Shown here: piece by piece, positions 1 to 7,140 of the stretch
Layout of the letters: each line of letters starts with the position of its first letter
Numbering within the stretch: position 1 is the stretch's first letter
Source: an uncultured Gemmataceae bacterium
GTDB taxonomy: Bacteria > Planctomycetota > Planctomycetia > Gemmatales > Gemmataceae
Assembly (NCBI GenBank): GCA_937922175.1
Contig: CAKZUU010000022.1
Location: 1-28,053 of the forward strand
Direction: 5' to 3'
Length of the DNA stretch: 28,053 bases
Notes under the pieces: generated by a model
Told to the model about the DNA's origin: nothing
Database searches by the model: none
The model's input: the letters and a program-made list of their open reading frames with translations, nothing else
Position numbers and translations under genes: made by a program

Positions 1-339
1 CCCGGTGGAGGCGAACACGGGCGTCGCCGCAAACGTCACGATGGCCGACAAAATGTACAAGGCAAACGCCAAAACCATGAGCCGCCCGTAGCCCACCGAA
101 TCGGCGATAAAGCTCAATACGATAATCGTCATGCCGAATCCGAACAATCCGCCGCCCGTGATTCCTCCGAGTTCACTTTGCGTGAAACCGAATTGCTGGC
201 CCCAATCCTTCAGAATGGCCGCCCGGACGGAAAATCCGATGCCAGCCGCGATCAGCGTCAAAAAGCTGGCCCAGAACAGCATCTTTTCGTTGAAACCGGG
301 AGAAGCGGGTTCAGTCGATCGAACGGTGGCCGTTGCCAT
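1..339 (-). CDS. MFS transporter, N-terminal part (runs off the window)
   Basis: The gene reads leftward from ATG at 339 and is open for 113 codons to the window edge, so the C-terminal three quarters are missing. After a short polar start (residues 1-16) there are hydrophobic segments at about 20-36, 57-76 and 83-104. The second and third are joined by a loop reading SFIADSVGYGRLMVL, which matches the major facilitator loop between TM2 and TM3 (G-x-x-x-D-R-x-G-R-R/K type), here with DSVGYGR. The Gly-rich stretch ELGGITGGGLFGFG fits TM2 of nucleoside/sugar-type MFS carriers. The family is therefore an inner-membrane secondary transporter. The substrate cannot be told from this fragment. The FHA gene lies upstream on the same strand. 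Confidence 0.75.
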   Translation of the reverse strand, partial: MATATVRSTEPASPGFNEKMLFWASFLTLIAAGIGFSVRAAILKDWGQQFGFTQSELGGITGGGLFGFGMTIIVLSFIADSVGYGRLMVLAFALYILSAIVTFAATPVFASTG

Positions 340-373
340 GGTCTGCGTCCCTATGCACTACGGGCAACCCTAG

Positions 374-508
374 TCACTTGTCGCGCTGTTGGGGGGATGC
401 TAAGGCCCATGGTAAAAGATGTCCAGTCAAAAATTTGCCCCAAACTTCTGTCCCCTCACTTCCAAGCAGGAAGAAGCGACCCCAAAAAGAGCCTCCGACG
501 ATCACCAT
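374..508 (-). CDS. Possible small membrane protein (weak)
   Basis: Between the FHA gene and the MFS gene, on their strand, is an open frame of 44 codons from ATG at 508, or 50 codons from a GTG at 526. The first ~20 residues are hydrophobic (MVIVGGSFWGRFFLLG), followed by a mixed tail ending in QQRDK. It would fit a single-span membrane peptide in an FHA-small ORF-MFS unit, 34 nt before the MFS start. There is no good ribosome binding site at either start and I do not recognise a family. It is in the same frame as the FHA gene, just past its stop codon, so it could also be a chance open stretch. Confidence 0.2.
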   Translation of the reverse strand: MVIVGGSFWGRFFLLGSEGTEVWGKFLTGHLLPWALASPQQRDK

Positions 509-547
509 GACGGAGCAACCGATCACGATGGCGCGGGACGTCCGATC

Positions 548-997
548 CTACGAACGAGAGGTTCCGTCTTCGTAATTGTCGGGAAGGGAATTCTGCACGA
601 TGGGCCGATCGATTAACTCGCCGAGACTATCGCCTTCTCGATTTGCGGATAACAATTCTTTGAAGTCAGCGGGTTGGATCATTTGAGTTCGGTCGTCCGC
701 CTTGAGAGGTTCGCCAGGCCCAAGGAAGATTCGGAACTTGACGGCCGCGATGCCCAGTTGATCGTTCGGGAGCAGCGCGGCCCGGCGAATTCGCTGGCCA
801 TTCACTCGCGTGCCGTTTGTACTTCCCAGGTCACGCACCAGCAACAGACCGTCGGTCTTCACCAACACGCAGTGCATCTTCGAGACACTCTTGTGGTCGA
901 GGTTCAAGTCACAATCTTCGCGTCGGCCCACCAACGTGAGATCCTTGACCAACTCAATGGGTTGCCCACCGTCGAGGGGGATCAGTCGCGCCCGCAT
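548..997 (-). CDS. FHA domain protein
   Basis: This is a small cytoplasmic protein of 149 aa built almost entirely of one forkhead-associated domain, a phosphothreonine-binding module. The core signatures are all present: the LVGRREDCDL strand with Gly-Arg, the SVSKMH loop (Ser and His), and RDLGSTNGTRVNG with the Asn-Gly pair. The ~45 residues after the domain are polar and probably disordered. I chose ATG 997 because the product then starts directly at the first beta strand (MRARLIPLDGG). An ATG at 1036 with a closer GAGGG is an alternative that would add 13 residues. FHA proteins usually read the output of Ser/Thr kinases, but no kinase is next to this gene, so the partner is unknown. The transcript may continue into the MFS gene. 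Confidence 0.85.
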   Translation of the reverse strand: MRARLIPLDGGQPIELVKDLTLVGRREDCDLNLDHKSVSKMHCVLVKTDGLLLVRDLGSTNGTRVNGQRIRRAALLPNDQLGIAAVKFRIFLGPGEPLKADDRTQMIQPADFKELLSANREGDSLGELIDRPIVQNSLPDNYEDGTSRS

Positions 998-1140
998 AAC
1001 TGACCTGAGGCAAAGGGTATTCGGAGAGGTTGTCATCGCCCTCTTTCCCTAACTTATACCGGAACCGGGCGAGCCATGCTACCCGATTTGCCCGAATTGC
1101 CTGCAACCAGACTCAGCCCGGACCTGACAAGGAGGGACGA

Positions 1141-1419
1141 ATGACTTCCTCCCATCGCGGAATCCGCATCGGCGACCCTGATTTCGTCTTCGACTCACAG
1201 AAGAGGCAAATCCCTCGACGAATTGTCCGCCTCAACGGCGACGACGTCGTCGAAGTCATAGCGGAGTACACCGGCGATCGCGTCGTCGGCTCGGTCATCC
1301 ACGCCGACTTGCAGCGACTCGCCTCGCAACGGCCCGGCGAGACATTCGCCATCGAATGGCTCAGCAATCGCGGCTGGGTCCGCTTTGTCACCTGTTGCAA
1401 AACCCAACACACCGATTAG
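1141..1419 (+). CDS. Small protein of unknown function (92 aa)
   Basis: The start at 1141 is supported by a strong AGGAGG-type ribosome binding site (AAGGAGGG at 1129-1136). The frame stays open further upstream, but that part lacks such a site. The product is soluble. It starts with a polar stretch (FVFDSQKRQIPRRIVRL), followed by acidic/beta-like segments (NGDDVVEVIAEYTGDRVVG) and a C-terminal part ending in two adjacent cysteines (TCCKTQHTD). I do not recognise the family. It is divergent from the FHA gene, with 143 bp between the two starts, so a shared regulatory region is possible. Confidence 0.6.
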   Translation: MTSSHRGIRIGDPDFVFDSQKRQIPRRIVRLNGDDVVEVIAEYTGDRVVGSVIHADLQRLASQRPGETFAIEWLSNRGWVRFVTCCKTQHTD

Positions 1420-1440
1420 CTCAGCGTTCCTCGACCCGAT

Positions 1441-1917
1441 TCACCTCCGCTCCCAGACCATGATGAAATAATTGACCTCTTCCGAAGTGAATTCCTTGGG
1501 CCGATCGTCTTCGGGCCGAAGACTGCGGCAAATGATCCAGCGCTTGCCCTCGATTCGGTAAATCCCCTTTCCGGTGCGGTCTTGATTCGGACCATCCAGG
1601 AAGGTCATATCGATTTCTTTCGGCGTTTTTGCGGGGTCCAAGGTGATCTCAACCTCGAAGGTCTGATTCCGCGTCGTGAGACGATAGCGTCGGCCGTGAA
1701 CAAGAAGCGCCGCGGAACTGAGTCGTTCCGGTGGCACGTCCTTCCCGCCTACCTCCATCCGAACCAACACCCATTCCCCCTGCAATCGGACCAAGTCTCG
1801 CGCGGCGACATCGCCGAGAACTGGTAGGCTCAGGCCGTGCGTCGTGATCAGAAGAAACAGCGTCGATACCATGCGAAGAGAACCCGGGGCTTGGCATTGG
1901 CACTGAGGTCGAGCCAT
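1441..1917 (-). CDS. TIGR03067-type secreted planctomycete protein
   Basis: This 158-aa protein has an N-terminal signal-like segment (hydrophobic FLLITTHGLSLPVLG at about 20-34). A domain follows that starts LQGEWVLVRMEVGGK and continues with RYRLTTRNQTFEVEITLDP, then IDMTFLDGPN, then GIYRIEGKRWIICR. This is the order of blocks in the planctomycete TIGR03067 family (LQGTW... start, KGIY block). The function of the family is unknown. The start at 1917 overlaps the stop of the acyl-CoA dehydrogenase gene as TAATG, suggesting translational coupling. It also gives the signal peptide a positive n-region (Arg3, Arg15). An internal ATG at 1872 is possible but leaves no charge before the hydrophobic core. 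Confidence 0.8.
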   Translation of the reverse strand: MARPQCQCQAPGSLRMVSTLFLLITTHGLSLPVLGDVAARDLVRLQGEWVLVRMEVGGKDVPPERLSSAALLVHGRRYRLTTRNQTFEVEITLDPAKTPKEIDMTFLDGPNQDRTGKGIYRIEGKRWIICRSLRPEDDRPKEFTSEEVNYFIMVWERR

Positions 1918-3821
1918 TACGGAGCATAGGGCATCAAGATTTCTTCTTGGGGCACGCCGGCAATCGGCTCGAAGCCGCCGTCAATGACCAAATCGGCCAG
2001 TTTCATGGCGCGGCGGATGTCCTGGTCGGTTGGACGATTTCCCGTCAGTTTGCGTTTCAGGTCGCCGCAAAGAACATCGGCGGCAGCGACGATCGCTTCG
2101 CTCTTTCCGCGCGACGCCAAGGCCGTCACCAGGATCACGACGGTGTCTTGGAGGCGTTGAGATACCTCGGCCATTCGGCACTGGCGGTCAGCCAATTGTA
2201 ATTGGTACCGCCGCATGATCCCGGAGAGTTCCAGGGCCGCCTTGCGGAACTGTGACAGCGCGAAATCGACGTGGCGATCCAAGCGGGGGTCGAGCTTCGG
2301 CTTGACCGCGTTGCCGCCGGGTCGAAGTCTCTGCTTGAACCACCACCGGGCGTAGGCACCGGCCTCGTGCCTGAGCTTCCAGGCATGCAGCGGATTCAGG
2401 GGATTGAAGGTTTTCAGCTGATGAGCCTTCAATGCTTTGCCGATCGGCTCGAAAAATTGTTTGCCATGCTCCTTGACCAAGGTCTTAAAGAAGGCCAGCC
2501 CCAAGACTTCGCCTTCGCCCTCGTAGATGCATGGGGCGAGGAACTCATGGACGGAGTCGCCGAACTGGTGTCCGTGGAGGAACGCCCGCCCGCCGTGGGT
2601 CTTCATGTACAGTTCGATGGCGGCCTCTTTCTGGGCTTCGCTCCCGAAAATCTTGCAGATGCAACCTTCCAGCTCACCTCGATGCCCCTGATCGATCAAC
2701 CAGGAGCCCCAGGCGACCAACGCATCGGTGGCGACGATCAAACCGGCCAGCCGGGCGATTCGACGCTTCACCAATTCCCGTGTCTGGATCGGGTGGCCGA
2801 ACGTTTTGCGGAATGCCGCCCACGGCAGGATGCTCGCCAACATGTACCGCATGGTGCCGGCTGCGGTGGCACACAATGACAACCGACCGAGATTCAACCC
2901 GTGATAGGCGATCGTCAATCCATCACCGAGGGGTGGTTGCAGCAGGTTTTCTTTGGGGACCCGGAAGCGATTGAAGATCAATCCATTGTTGTTGGTGTGT
3001 TTCAACGCCCACAGTCCGTAGCGCTGGATCCGAAATTGTTCATTCTCCTCGGGCGGCAAATCGGCGATGAGCACAGCGGGTTTGCCCTCGATCAACACCA
3101 CCAACCCGATCCGTCGCCCGGGGATGGCATTGGTAATGAAGAGCTTTTCGCCGGTGACTTCGTAGGCGTCTCCCACGAGTTGGGCGGTGGTCCGCAGGGC
3201 GGTCAAATCGGAGCCCGCGCCTGGCTCGGTCAGGGCGAACGCGGAGAGTTTCTCGCCCCGAGCCAATTCCGGAAGCAATCGCCGCTTTTGCTCCGGGGTG
3301 CCGAAGGTGCGAAGAGGATCGACCGCCCCGATGCAGCCATGAACCGAAGCCAGCCCCGCGACGGTCGCATCGACGGTTGCCATCCGCGTGAGGAACGGAG
3401 CGAAGCGGGAAAACGGAGCGCCGCTGCCCCCGAATTCGGGCGCGATAAGCAGCCCCCAGTAACCAGCCCGGCCCAACTCCGCGAGGGTCTCTTCCGAGAC
3501 TTTTCGCCGATCATCATAAAGGGTTCGATTTTCGACCCGCCGGCGGACGATCTCCAACGATCGCTGCATCACCTCGTCCGCCGGATGCGACGCCGGCAAC
3601 GGCGGCGGAGAGAACAGCTCGACGGGCACCTCACGCTCCCAAACCGCTCGAAAAACCGGACTGGCTGTTGTTTGCTGGTTCCGTTTGAACAATGCCTCGA
3701 TCTGCTCGTCCGCTTTGTCCATCGCTCCGAGCCGACGGACTTCCTCCTCGCTTTTCCCTGCGAGTCGAAGCGCTTCCTCAGCAAAGCTGGCTTTTTCCTG
3801 GTTTGCGGGGACCGTTGACAT
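1917..3821 (-). CDS. Acyl-CoA dehydrogenase family protein, extended form
   Basis: This is an FAD-dependent acyl-CoA dehydrogenase that should form the 2,3-double bond of acyl-CoA in fatty-acid or branched-chain degradation. The family signature ALTEPGAGSD is at about 197-205, with the helical N-domain before it (WGLLIAPEFGGSG at 122-134). The C-terminal helical domain has RKTFGHPIQTRELVK (338-352), HGGRAFLHG (409-417) and IYEGEGEV (432-439), in which Glu434 sits at the usual catalytic base position. At 634 aa it is far longer than the ~380 aa norm: about 100 residues precede the catalytic core and about 180 follow it, as in very-long-chain (ACAD9/VLCAD-like) forms. The exact substrate is not readable. 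The motif has Glu (YEGE) where many members have Thr (YEGT). The gene is followed by a TAATG-coupled TIGR03067 gene. Confidence 0.9.
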   Translation of the reverse strand: MSTVPANQEKASFAEEALRLAGKSEEEVRRLGAMDKADEQIEALFKRNQQTTASPVFRAVWEREVPVELFSPPPLPASHPADEVMQRSLEIVRRRVENRTLYDDRRKVSEETLAELGRAGYWGLLIAPEFGGSGAPFSRFAPFLTRMATVDATVAGLASVHGCIGAVDPLRTFGTPEQKRRLLPELARGEKLSAFALTEPGAGSDLTALRTTAQLVGDAYEVTGEKLFITNAIPGRRIGLVVLIEGKPAVLIADLPPEENEQFRIQRYGLWALKHTNNNGLIFNRFRVPKENLLQPPLGDGLTIAYHGLNLGRLSLCATAAGTMRYMLASILPWAAFRKTFGHPIQTRELVKRRIARLAGLIVATDALVAWGSWLIDQGHRGELEGCICKIFGSEAQKEAAIELYMKTHGGRAFLHGHQFGDSVHEFLAPCIYEGEGEVLGLAFFKTLVKEHGKQFFEPIGKALKAHQLKTFNPLNPLHAWKLRHEAGAYARWWFKQRLRPGGNAVKPKLDPRLDRHVDFALSQFRKAALELSGIMRRYQLQLADRQCRMAEVSQRLQDTVVILVTALASRGKSEAIVAAADVLCGDLKRKLTGNRPTDQDIRRAMKLADLVIDGGFEPIAGVPQEEILMPYAP

Positions 3822-3944
3822 CGGAGCTGCCCTGTAAAATTGATGGCCGTCAAAGAGTGAATCGTCGTATTCTATTAAAGCCCAGCGATTCGTCCGTCCT
3901 CAGGAGCGAGGGCGGGCACGTCGAACCGACGGAAAGGGGAACGC

Positions 3945-4379
3945 ATGCAGATTGCCGTCCGTGGAACTGTCCAGATCCCCTGTCGGGTGGAAAACCTGGG
4001 CGATTTCCTGAACATGCGTCGCGGGTTTTTCGGCCCGGAGATGGTGCATGGCGTTGACATCCCGGATGCTCTGGTCGCTCCAGGGACCAGTTGTTTCGCA
4101 TTGCCAGCCCGTCACATTGCCCAGCTGAAACTGCAACGTCGCGAAACCAGAAAAACCCGAACCGGGACCGGCTATGCTTTCTTCGGTGTCTACGAGCCGG
4201 TTCGATTACTCGTCCTTGATCGCGAATGCAGCGTCGATGTCCTCAAGGTTCCTGACGAATGCCCCGTGTTGATCGGCGAGTTACCCTTGAGGCTGCTGGA
4301 TTTGACGATTTCCCCCGACGGCAGAACATTGATCGGAAATCCTGCCCATGATGGACATATGATGGCCGAATTGGCATGA
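3945..4379 (+). CDS. Retropepsin-like aspartic protease homologue lacking the catalytic Asp
   Basis: This 144-aa single-domain protein has a good ribosome binding site (AAAGGGG about 6 nt before ATG 3945). The C-terminal half, with CPVLIGELPLRLLDL and then LIGNPAHDGHMM, follows the layout of small bacterial clan AA aspartic proteases (flap, then PxLIGxxxL, then an NPxHxG tail). The first half has the segment DALVAPGTSCFALPA at residues 41-55. In active relatives the equivalent is xALVDTGATxLxLPA, so the catalytic Asp-Thr-Gly is replaced by Ala45-Pro46-Gly47. From established knowledge of the family, the enzyme should be inactive as a dimeric aspartic protease. It may have kept a binding role or be drifting. 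The family identification is from memory of motifs, not from a search. Confidence 0.65.
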   Translation: MQIAVRGTVQIPCRVENLGDFLNMRRGFFGPEMVHGVDIPDALVAPGTSCFALPARHIAQLKLQRRETRKTRTGTGYAFFGVYEPVRLLVLDRECSVDVLKVPDECPVLIGELPLRLLDLTISPDGRTLIGNPAHDGHMMAELA

Positions 4380-4422
4380 TCTCCCGGCCTTTTCTCTCGC
4401 AATTGTGAGCTATTCTTGAGGC

Positions 4423-5442
4423 ATGAAGCCTCGGCCAACCCTCCCGACTCGCGCGGACCTTCCCGCCGCTGTCAACGTCCTGCGGTGGTCCGCTTGGGAA
4501 ACGTTTTGTCAGGCGAACGCCTCCCGCATCGGCGTGGTGATGGCCACTGTGACACTCATCGCGGTCCTGTTCTGTTCGGGAATTCGCGTCCAGGGTGGTC
4601 ATGTCGAGCGAGCGCCCCGGGAAGTCCTCGAATTCGCCCCGCGCGATCTCGACTTGGACGATGAACAAAGGCAGCGCGCTGGGGTCGTCGCCATCGAGGG
4701 TGAAATGTCCCTCGCCTTCGGACTCATTCGTGTCGCTCATGCTCGCAGCGCCGAGGACTCGGTCCGATTCGTCCAGTTGATCCTCGCTGTGGCCATCGCG
4801 GGGACCTTCGGCCTGCTGCTCGCCCTCGTTTGGACGGCCGGATTCTTTCCCGCCTTTCTCGATCCTCAACAAGCGACCGTCGTCTTCACGAAACCGGTCC
4901 CCCCCTGGTTGTTACTGGCCGGCAAATATCTGGGTACCACCGCTTACGTCGGTATTCAAGCGACCCTGTTCGTGGGCAGTACCTGGCTCACGCTCGGACT
5001 CGCCACCAACGTCTGGCACGGTGCCTATTGGCTGGCTGTTCCCATTTTGATCCTCCAGTTCGCGGTTTTCTTCGCCGTCTCCGTCTTTCTTGCCGTCCTG
5101 ACCCGCAGCACGGTCATCTGCCTTGTCGGAACTCTGGCGTTTTGGTTTCTGTGCAGCGCGGTCAATTCGCATCGGATCGAACAGATGGTTCGCGAGTCGG
5201 GGGGCGCCGAGGCCGGTGTCTTCGCACACGCGGGGTATTGGATTCTTCCCAAGCCGCTCGACCTCTACGTTCTTTTCAGTCGATCCTTACAAGCTGACTC
5301 GTATCTTGCCACGTGGCCGGCATTGCAGACGTACGGAAATCGAGTGGATCTCTCGTTGGAATGGTCCGTCATCTCCTCGTTGCTCTTCGCGCTCGGAGTC
5401 GCCGCGATCTCTACCCGATGGTGGCGTCGGAACTGTCAGTGA
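4423..5442 (+). CDS. ABC-2 type transporter permease subunit
   Basis: This 339-aa integral membrane protein has a first span at about 38-54 and then a ~60-residue soluble loop. Further spans lie at about 117-141, 165-188, 200-220, 224-246 and 317-332. An amphipathic AFLDPQQATVVFTKPVPPWLLLAGKYLG element precedes the third span. It is typical of ABC-2 permeases of the gliding/Nos type, where the loop reads L-x-S-x-P-x-x-R-x-x-x-x-x-x-K-x-x-G. The ATP-binding partner is not adjacent and must be encoded elsewhere. The last 7 nt overlap the 3' end of the tatD gene on the other strand. The substrate is unknown. Confidence 0.75.
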   Translation: MKPRPTLPTRADLPAAVNVLRWSAWETFCQANASRIGVVMATVTLIAVLFCSGIRVQGGHVERAPREVLEFAPRDLDLDDEQRQRAGVVAIEGEMSLAFGLIRVAHARSAEDSVRFVQLILAVAIAGTFGLLLALVWTAGFFPAFLDPQQATVVFTKPVPPWLLLAGKYLGTTAYVGIQATLFVGSTWLTLGLATNVWHGAYWLAVPILILQFAVFFAVSVFLAVLTRSTVICLVGTLAFWFLCSAVNSHRIEQMVRESGGAEAGVFAHAGYWILPKPLDLYVLFSRSLQADSYLATWPALQTYGNRVDLSLEWSVISSLLFALGVAAISTRWWRRNCQ

Positions 5443-6212
5443 AGCCGATCAAACAGGTTGCGGGCGTTTCGGCTCGTCGTTTCCGCGAGACGCTCGACGG
5501 AACGACCGCGGAGTTGCGCCAAGTACTCGGCGAGGATCCGCACGTTGGCAGGTTCGTTCCGCCGTCCCCGAAGAGGCGCGGGCGACAGATAAGGACAGTC
5601 CGTCTCAATCAGCAGTCGATCTTCCGGGATGTTCGCGGCCACTTGCCGTAGCGCATCGGCTGTTTTGTAGGTCAGCATGCCAGCGAACGAGATGTACAAG
5701 CCCATGGCCAAGTAGGCTTCGGCATGCATCTGGTCGCTGCTGAACGAATGCATGACGCCTCGCAATGGCCCCCGGCGGTCGTACTCATGCCGAAGCAACC
5801 GGATCATATCGGCATCACAATCGCGGCTGTGAATGATCAGCGGTAATCCTGTCCGACGCGACAGATCCAAGTGTCGCGCGAAATAGTCCTCCTGGACGGG
5901 GAACGGCGTGAAATTCCAATGGCGATCCAGTCCCGTCTCTCCCACCGCCACGACACCCGGCATCGACGTGAGACGCTCGATCTCGTCCCAATCATCGGGG
6001 GCTGCATCGGCGGCAGAGTTGGGGTGAATGCCGACGGCAGCAGCGACTTGAGGAAACTGGCGAGCCAACGACCAGGCTGCGCTGCTTGTTTGTCGTGTGA
6101 TCCCAACGGAAATGATCCGGCGGACGCCTGCTTGCTCGGCCCGCTGAAGCACCTCCGCCCGATCCGTGTCAAATTGGGCATCATCCAGGTGAGCATGAGT
6201 GTCGATCAGCAT
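5436..6212 (-). CDS. tatD: TatD family metal-dependent nuclease
   Basis: This is a TIM-barrel hydrolase of 258 aa, the usual length. It starts with the metal-binding DTHAHLD (His6, His8). VAVGETGLDRHW (metal-bridging Glu), LPLIIHSRD, GVMHSFS and the final LLIETDCPYLSP (metal-binding Asp) follow in order. This set is diagnostic for TatD/YcfH-type DNases acting on 3' ends in DNA repair and turnover. No key residue is missing. The stop lies inside the last codons of the convergent permease gene (overlap 5436-5442), so there is no space for a conventional terminator between the two. Confidence 0.93.
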   Translation of the reverse strand: MLIDTHAHLDDAQFDTDRAEVLQRAEQAGVRRIISVGITRQTSSAAWSLARQFPQVAAAVGIHPNSAADAAPDDWDEIERLTSMPGVVAVGETGLDRHWNFTPFPVQEDYFARHLDLSRRTGLPLIIHSRDCDADMIRLLRHEYDRRGPLRGVMHSFSSDQMHAEAYLAMGLYISFAGMLTYKTADALRQVAANIPEDRLLIETDCPYLSPAPLRGRRNEPANVRILAEYLAQLRGRSVERLAETTSRNARNLFDRLH

Positions 6213-6304
6213 CAGGCGCTTCCTCCCCGTCCAAGGCAGAACCTTGACGGTCCTCTAAGATGATTAGGCTTCAACCACTGTCAGGTTGCACCGGGAGAAG
6301 GATC

Positions 6305-6403
6305 GTGGGCACCATGAAAGAGAAGACGCGGCGGAAACGACGACGAATTCGGCGGAAACGATTACGGCATCTCAATCAGACAAAGACTCGCTGGAAAAAG
6401 TAG
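6305..6403 (+). CDS. AURKAIP1/COX24 (mS38-like) small basic protein
   Basis: This is a very short gene of 32 codons from GTG 6305, or 29 from the in-frame ATG at 6314. The GTG is preferred because GGAG at 6294-6297 lies 7 nt before it. About half of the residues are Lys or Arg, arranged as TRRKRRRIRRKRLRH followed by LNQTKTRWKK. This matches the pattern of bacterial AURKAIP1/COX24-domain proteins (KRRKRM-x-KHK-x-x-LLK-x-TRWQRRK), which are related to mitochondrial ribosomal protein mS38/COX24 and are thought to sit on the small ribosomal subunit. Its last 32 nt overlap the 3' end of purN on the opposite strand. It is divergent from tatD. The call rests on motif memory; the chance that it is spurious is moderate because of its size. 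Confidence 0.6.
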   Translation: MGTMKEKTRRKRRRIRRKRLRHLNQTKTRWKK

Positions 6404-7061
6404 CCGGTCTGGCCGAGCGCGTGTCGGTGGTTTGCCCTTTCGGCGGCAGAGTGCGAACCCGCCGACCTTCGACGAGCAATCGTCCGTCGGCGAAGAGACG
6501 AATCGCTTCCGGATACGCTTGACATTCCTGCTCGAAGACACGGAAGGCCAAGGTTTCCGGCGTATCCTCATCGTGAATGGGAATCGCCCGTTGCACGATG
6601 ATCGGCCCGTGGTCGTATTGGTCGTCGGCGAAATGCACGGTGCAACCGGTCACCTTTGCCCCGTAAGCGAGCACGGCTTGGTGAACATGACGGCCATACA
6701 TTCCCCGTCCTCCGAACGCCGGCAGCAGTGCCGGGTGGATATTCATCACGCGCCAACGAAAATCCTCGGGAATGGGTAACAACTGTAAATAGCCCGCCAG
6801 GCAGACAAGCTGAACCTCCGACGATCGAATCAGATCGAAATTCCGCTGGCTGAACTGCTGAGGGCTCGCGAATTCCTTGGGAGTGACCACAGCTGTCGGC
6901 AGGCCGGCCCGTCGCGCACGTTCCAGCCCGAAGGCGTCGGCCCGGCTGGAAATCACCAGCACGATCCGGGCATTCAACAACCCCTCGGCGATTTGATCGA
7001 TGAGATTTTGCAGCGTGGTGCCGTTGCCGCTCAGCATCACCGCCAGTCGAATGGGATCCAT
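6372..7061 (-). CDS. purN: Phosphoribosylglycinamide formyltransferase (GART)
   Basis: The enzyme transfers a formyl group from 10-formyltetrahydrofolate to glycinamide ribonucleotide, the third step of purine synthesis, in the cytoplasm. The product is 229 aa from ATG 7061 (MDPIRLAVMLSG). An upstream ATG at 7091 would add 10 unlikely residues. The phosphate-binding LSGNGTTLQNL is at 10-20. The catalytic trio is Asn107 and His109 (VMNIHPALLP) and Asp150 (ADDQYDHGPI), matching Asn106, His108 and Asp144 of the E. coli enzyme. The loop after NIHPALLPAF reads GGRGMYG, as in normal PurN. The last ~25 residues are a polar tail not needed for the fold; it overlaps the COX24-like gene. It is the last gene of a run of minus-strand genes. 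Confidence 0.93.
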   Translation of the reverse strand: MDPIRLAVMLSGNGTTLQNLIDQIAEGLLNARIVLVISSRADAFGLERARRAGLPTAVVTPKEFASPQQFSQRNFDLIRSSEVQLVCLAGYLQLLPIPEDFRWRVMNIHPALLPAFGGRGMYGRHVHQAVLAYGAKVTGCTVHFADDQYDHGPIIVQRAIPIHDEDTPETLAFRVFEQECQAYPEAIRLFADGRLLVEGRRVRTLPPKGQTTDTRSARPATFSSESLSD

Positions 7062-7140
7062 ACCCACTGTTGTACCATGAACCGCCAACATGTCCGGTCT
7101 TCCGGCGCCCAGACCCCCGTCAAGAGCGACGTTTCTCGGT

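Noticed and set aside
2901..3818. 305-codon open frame on the plus strand inside the acyl-CoA dehydrogenase gene
   Set aside because: Lies fully antisense to an enzyme with clear motifs; no ribosome binding site or family features.
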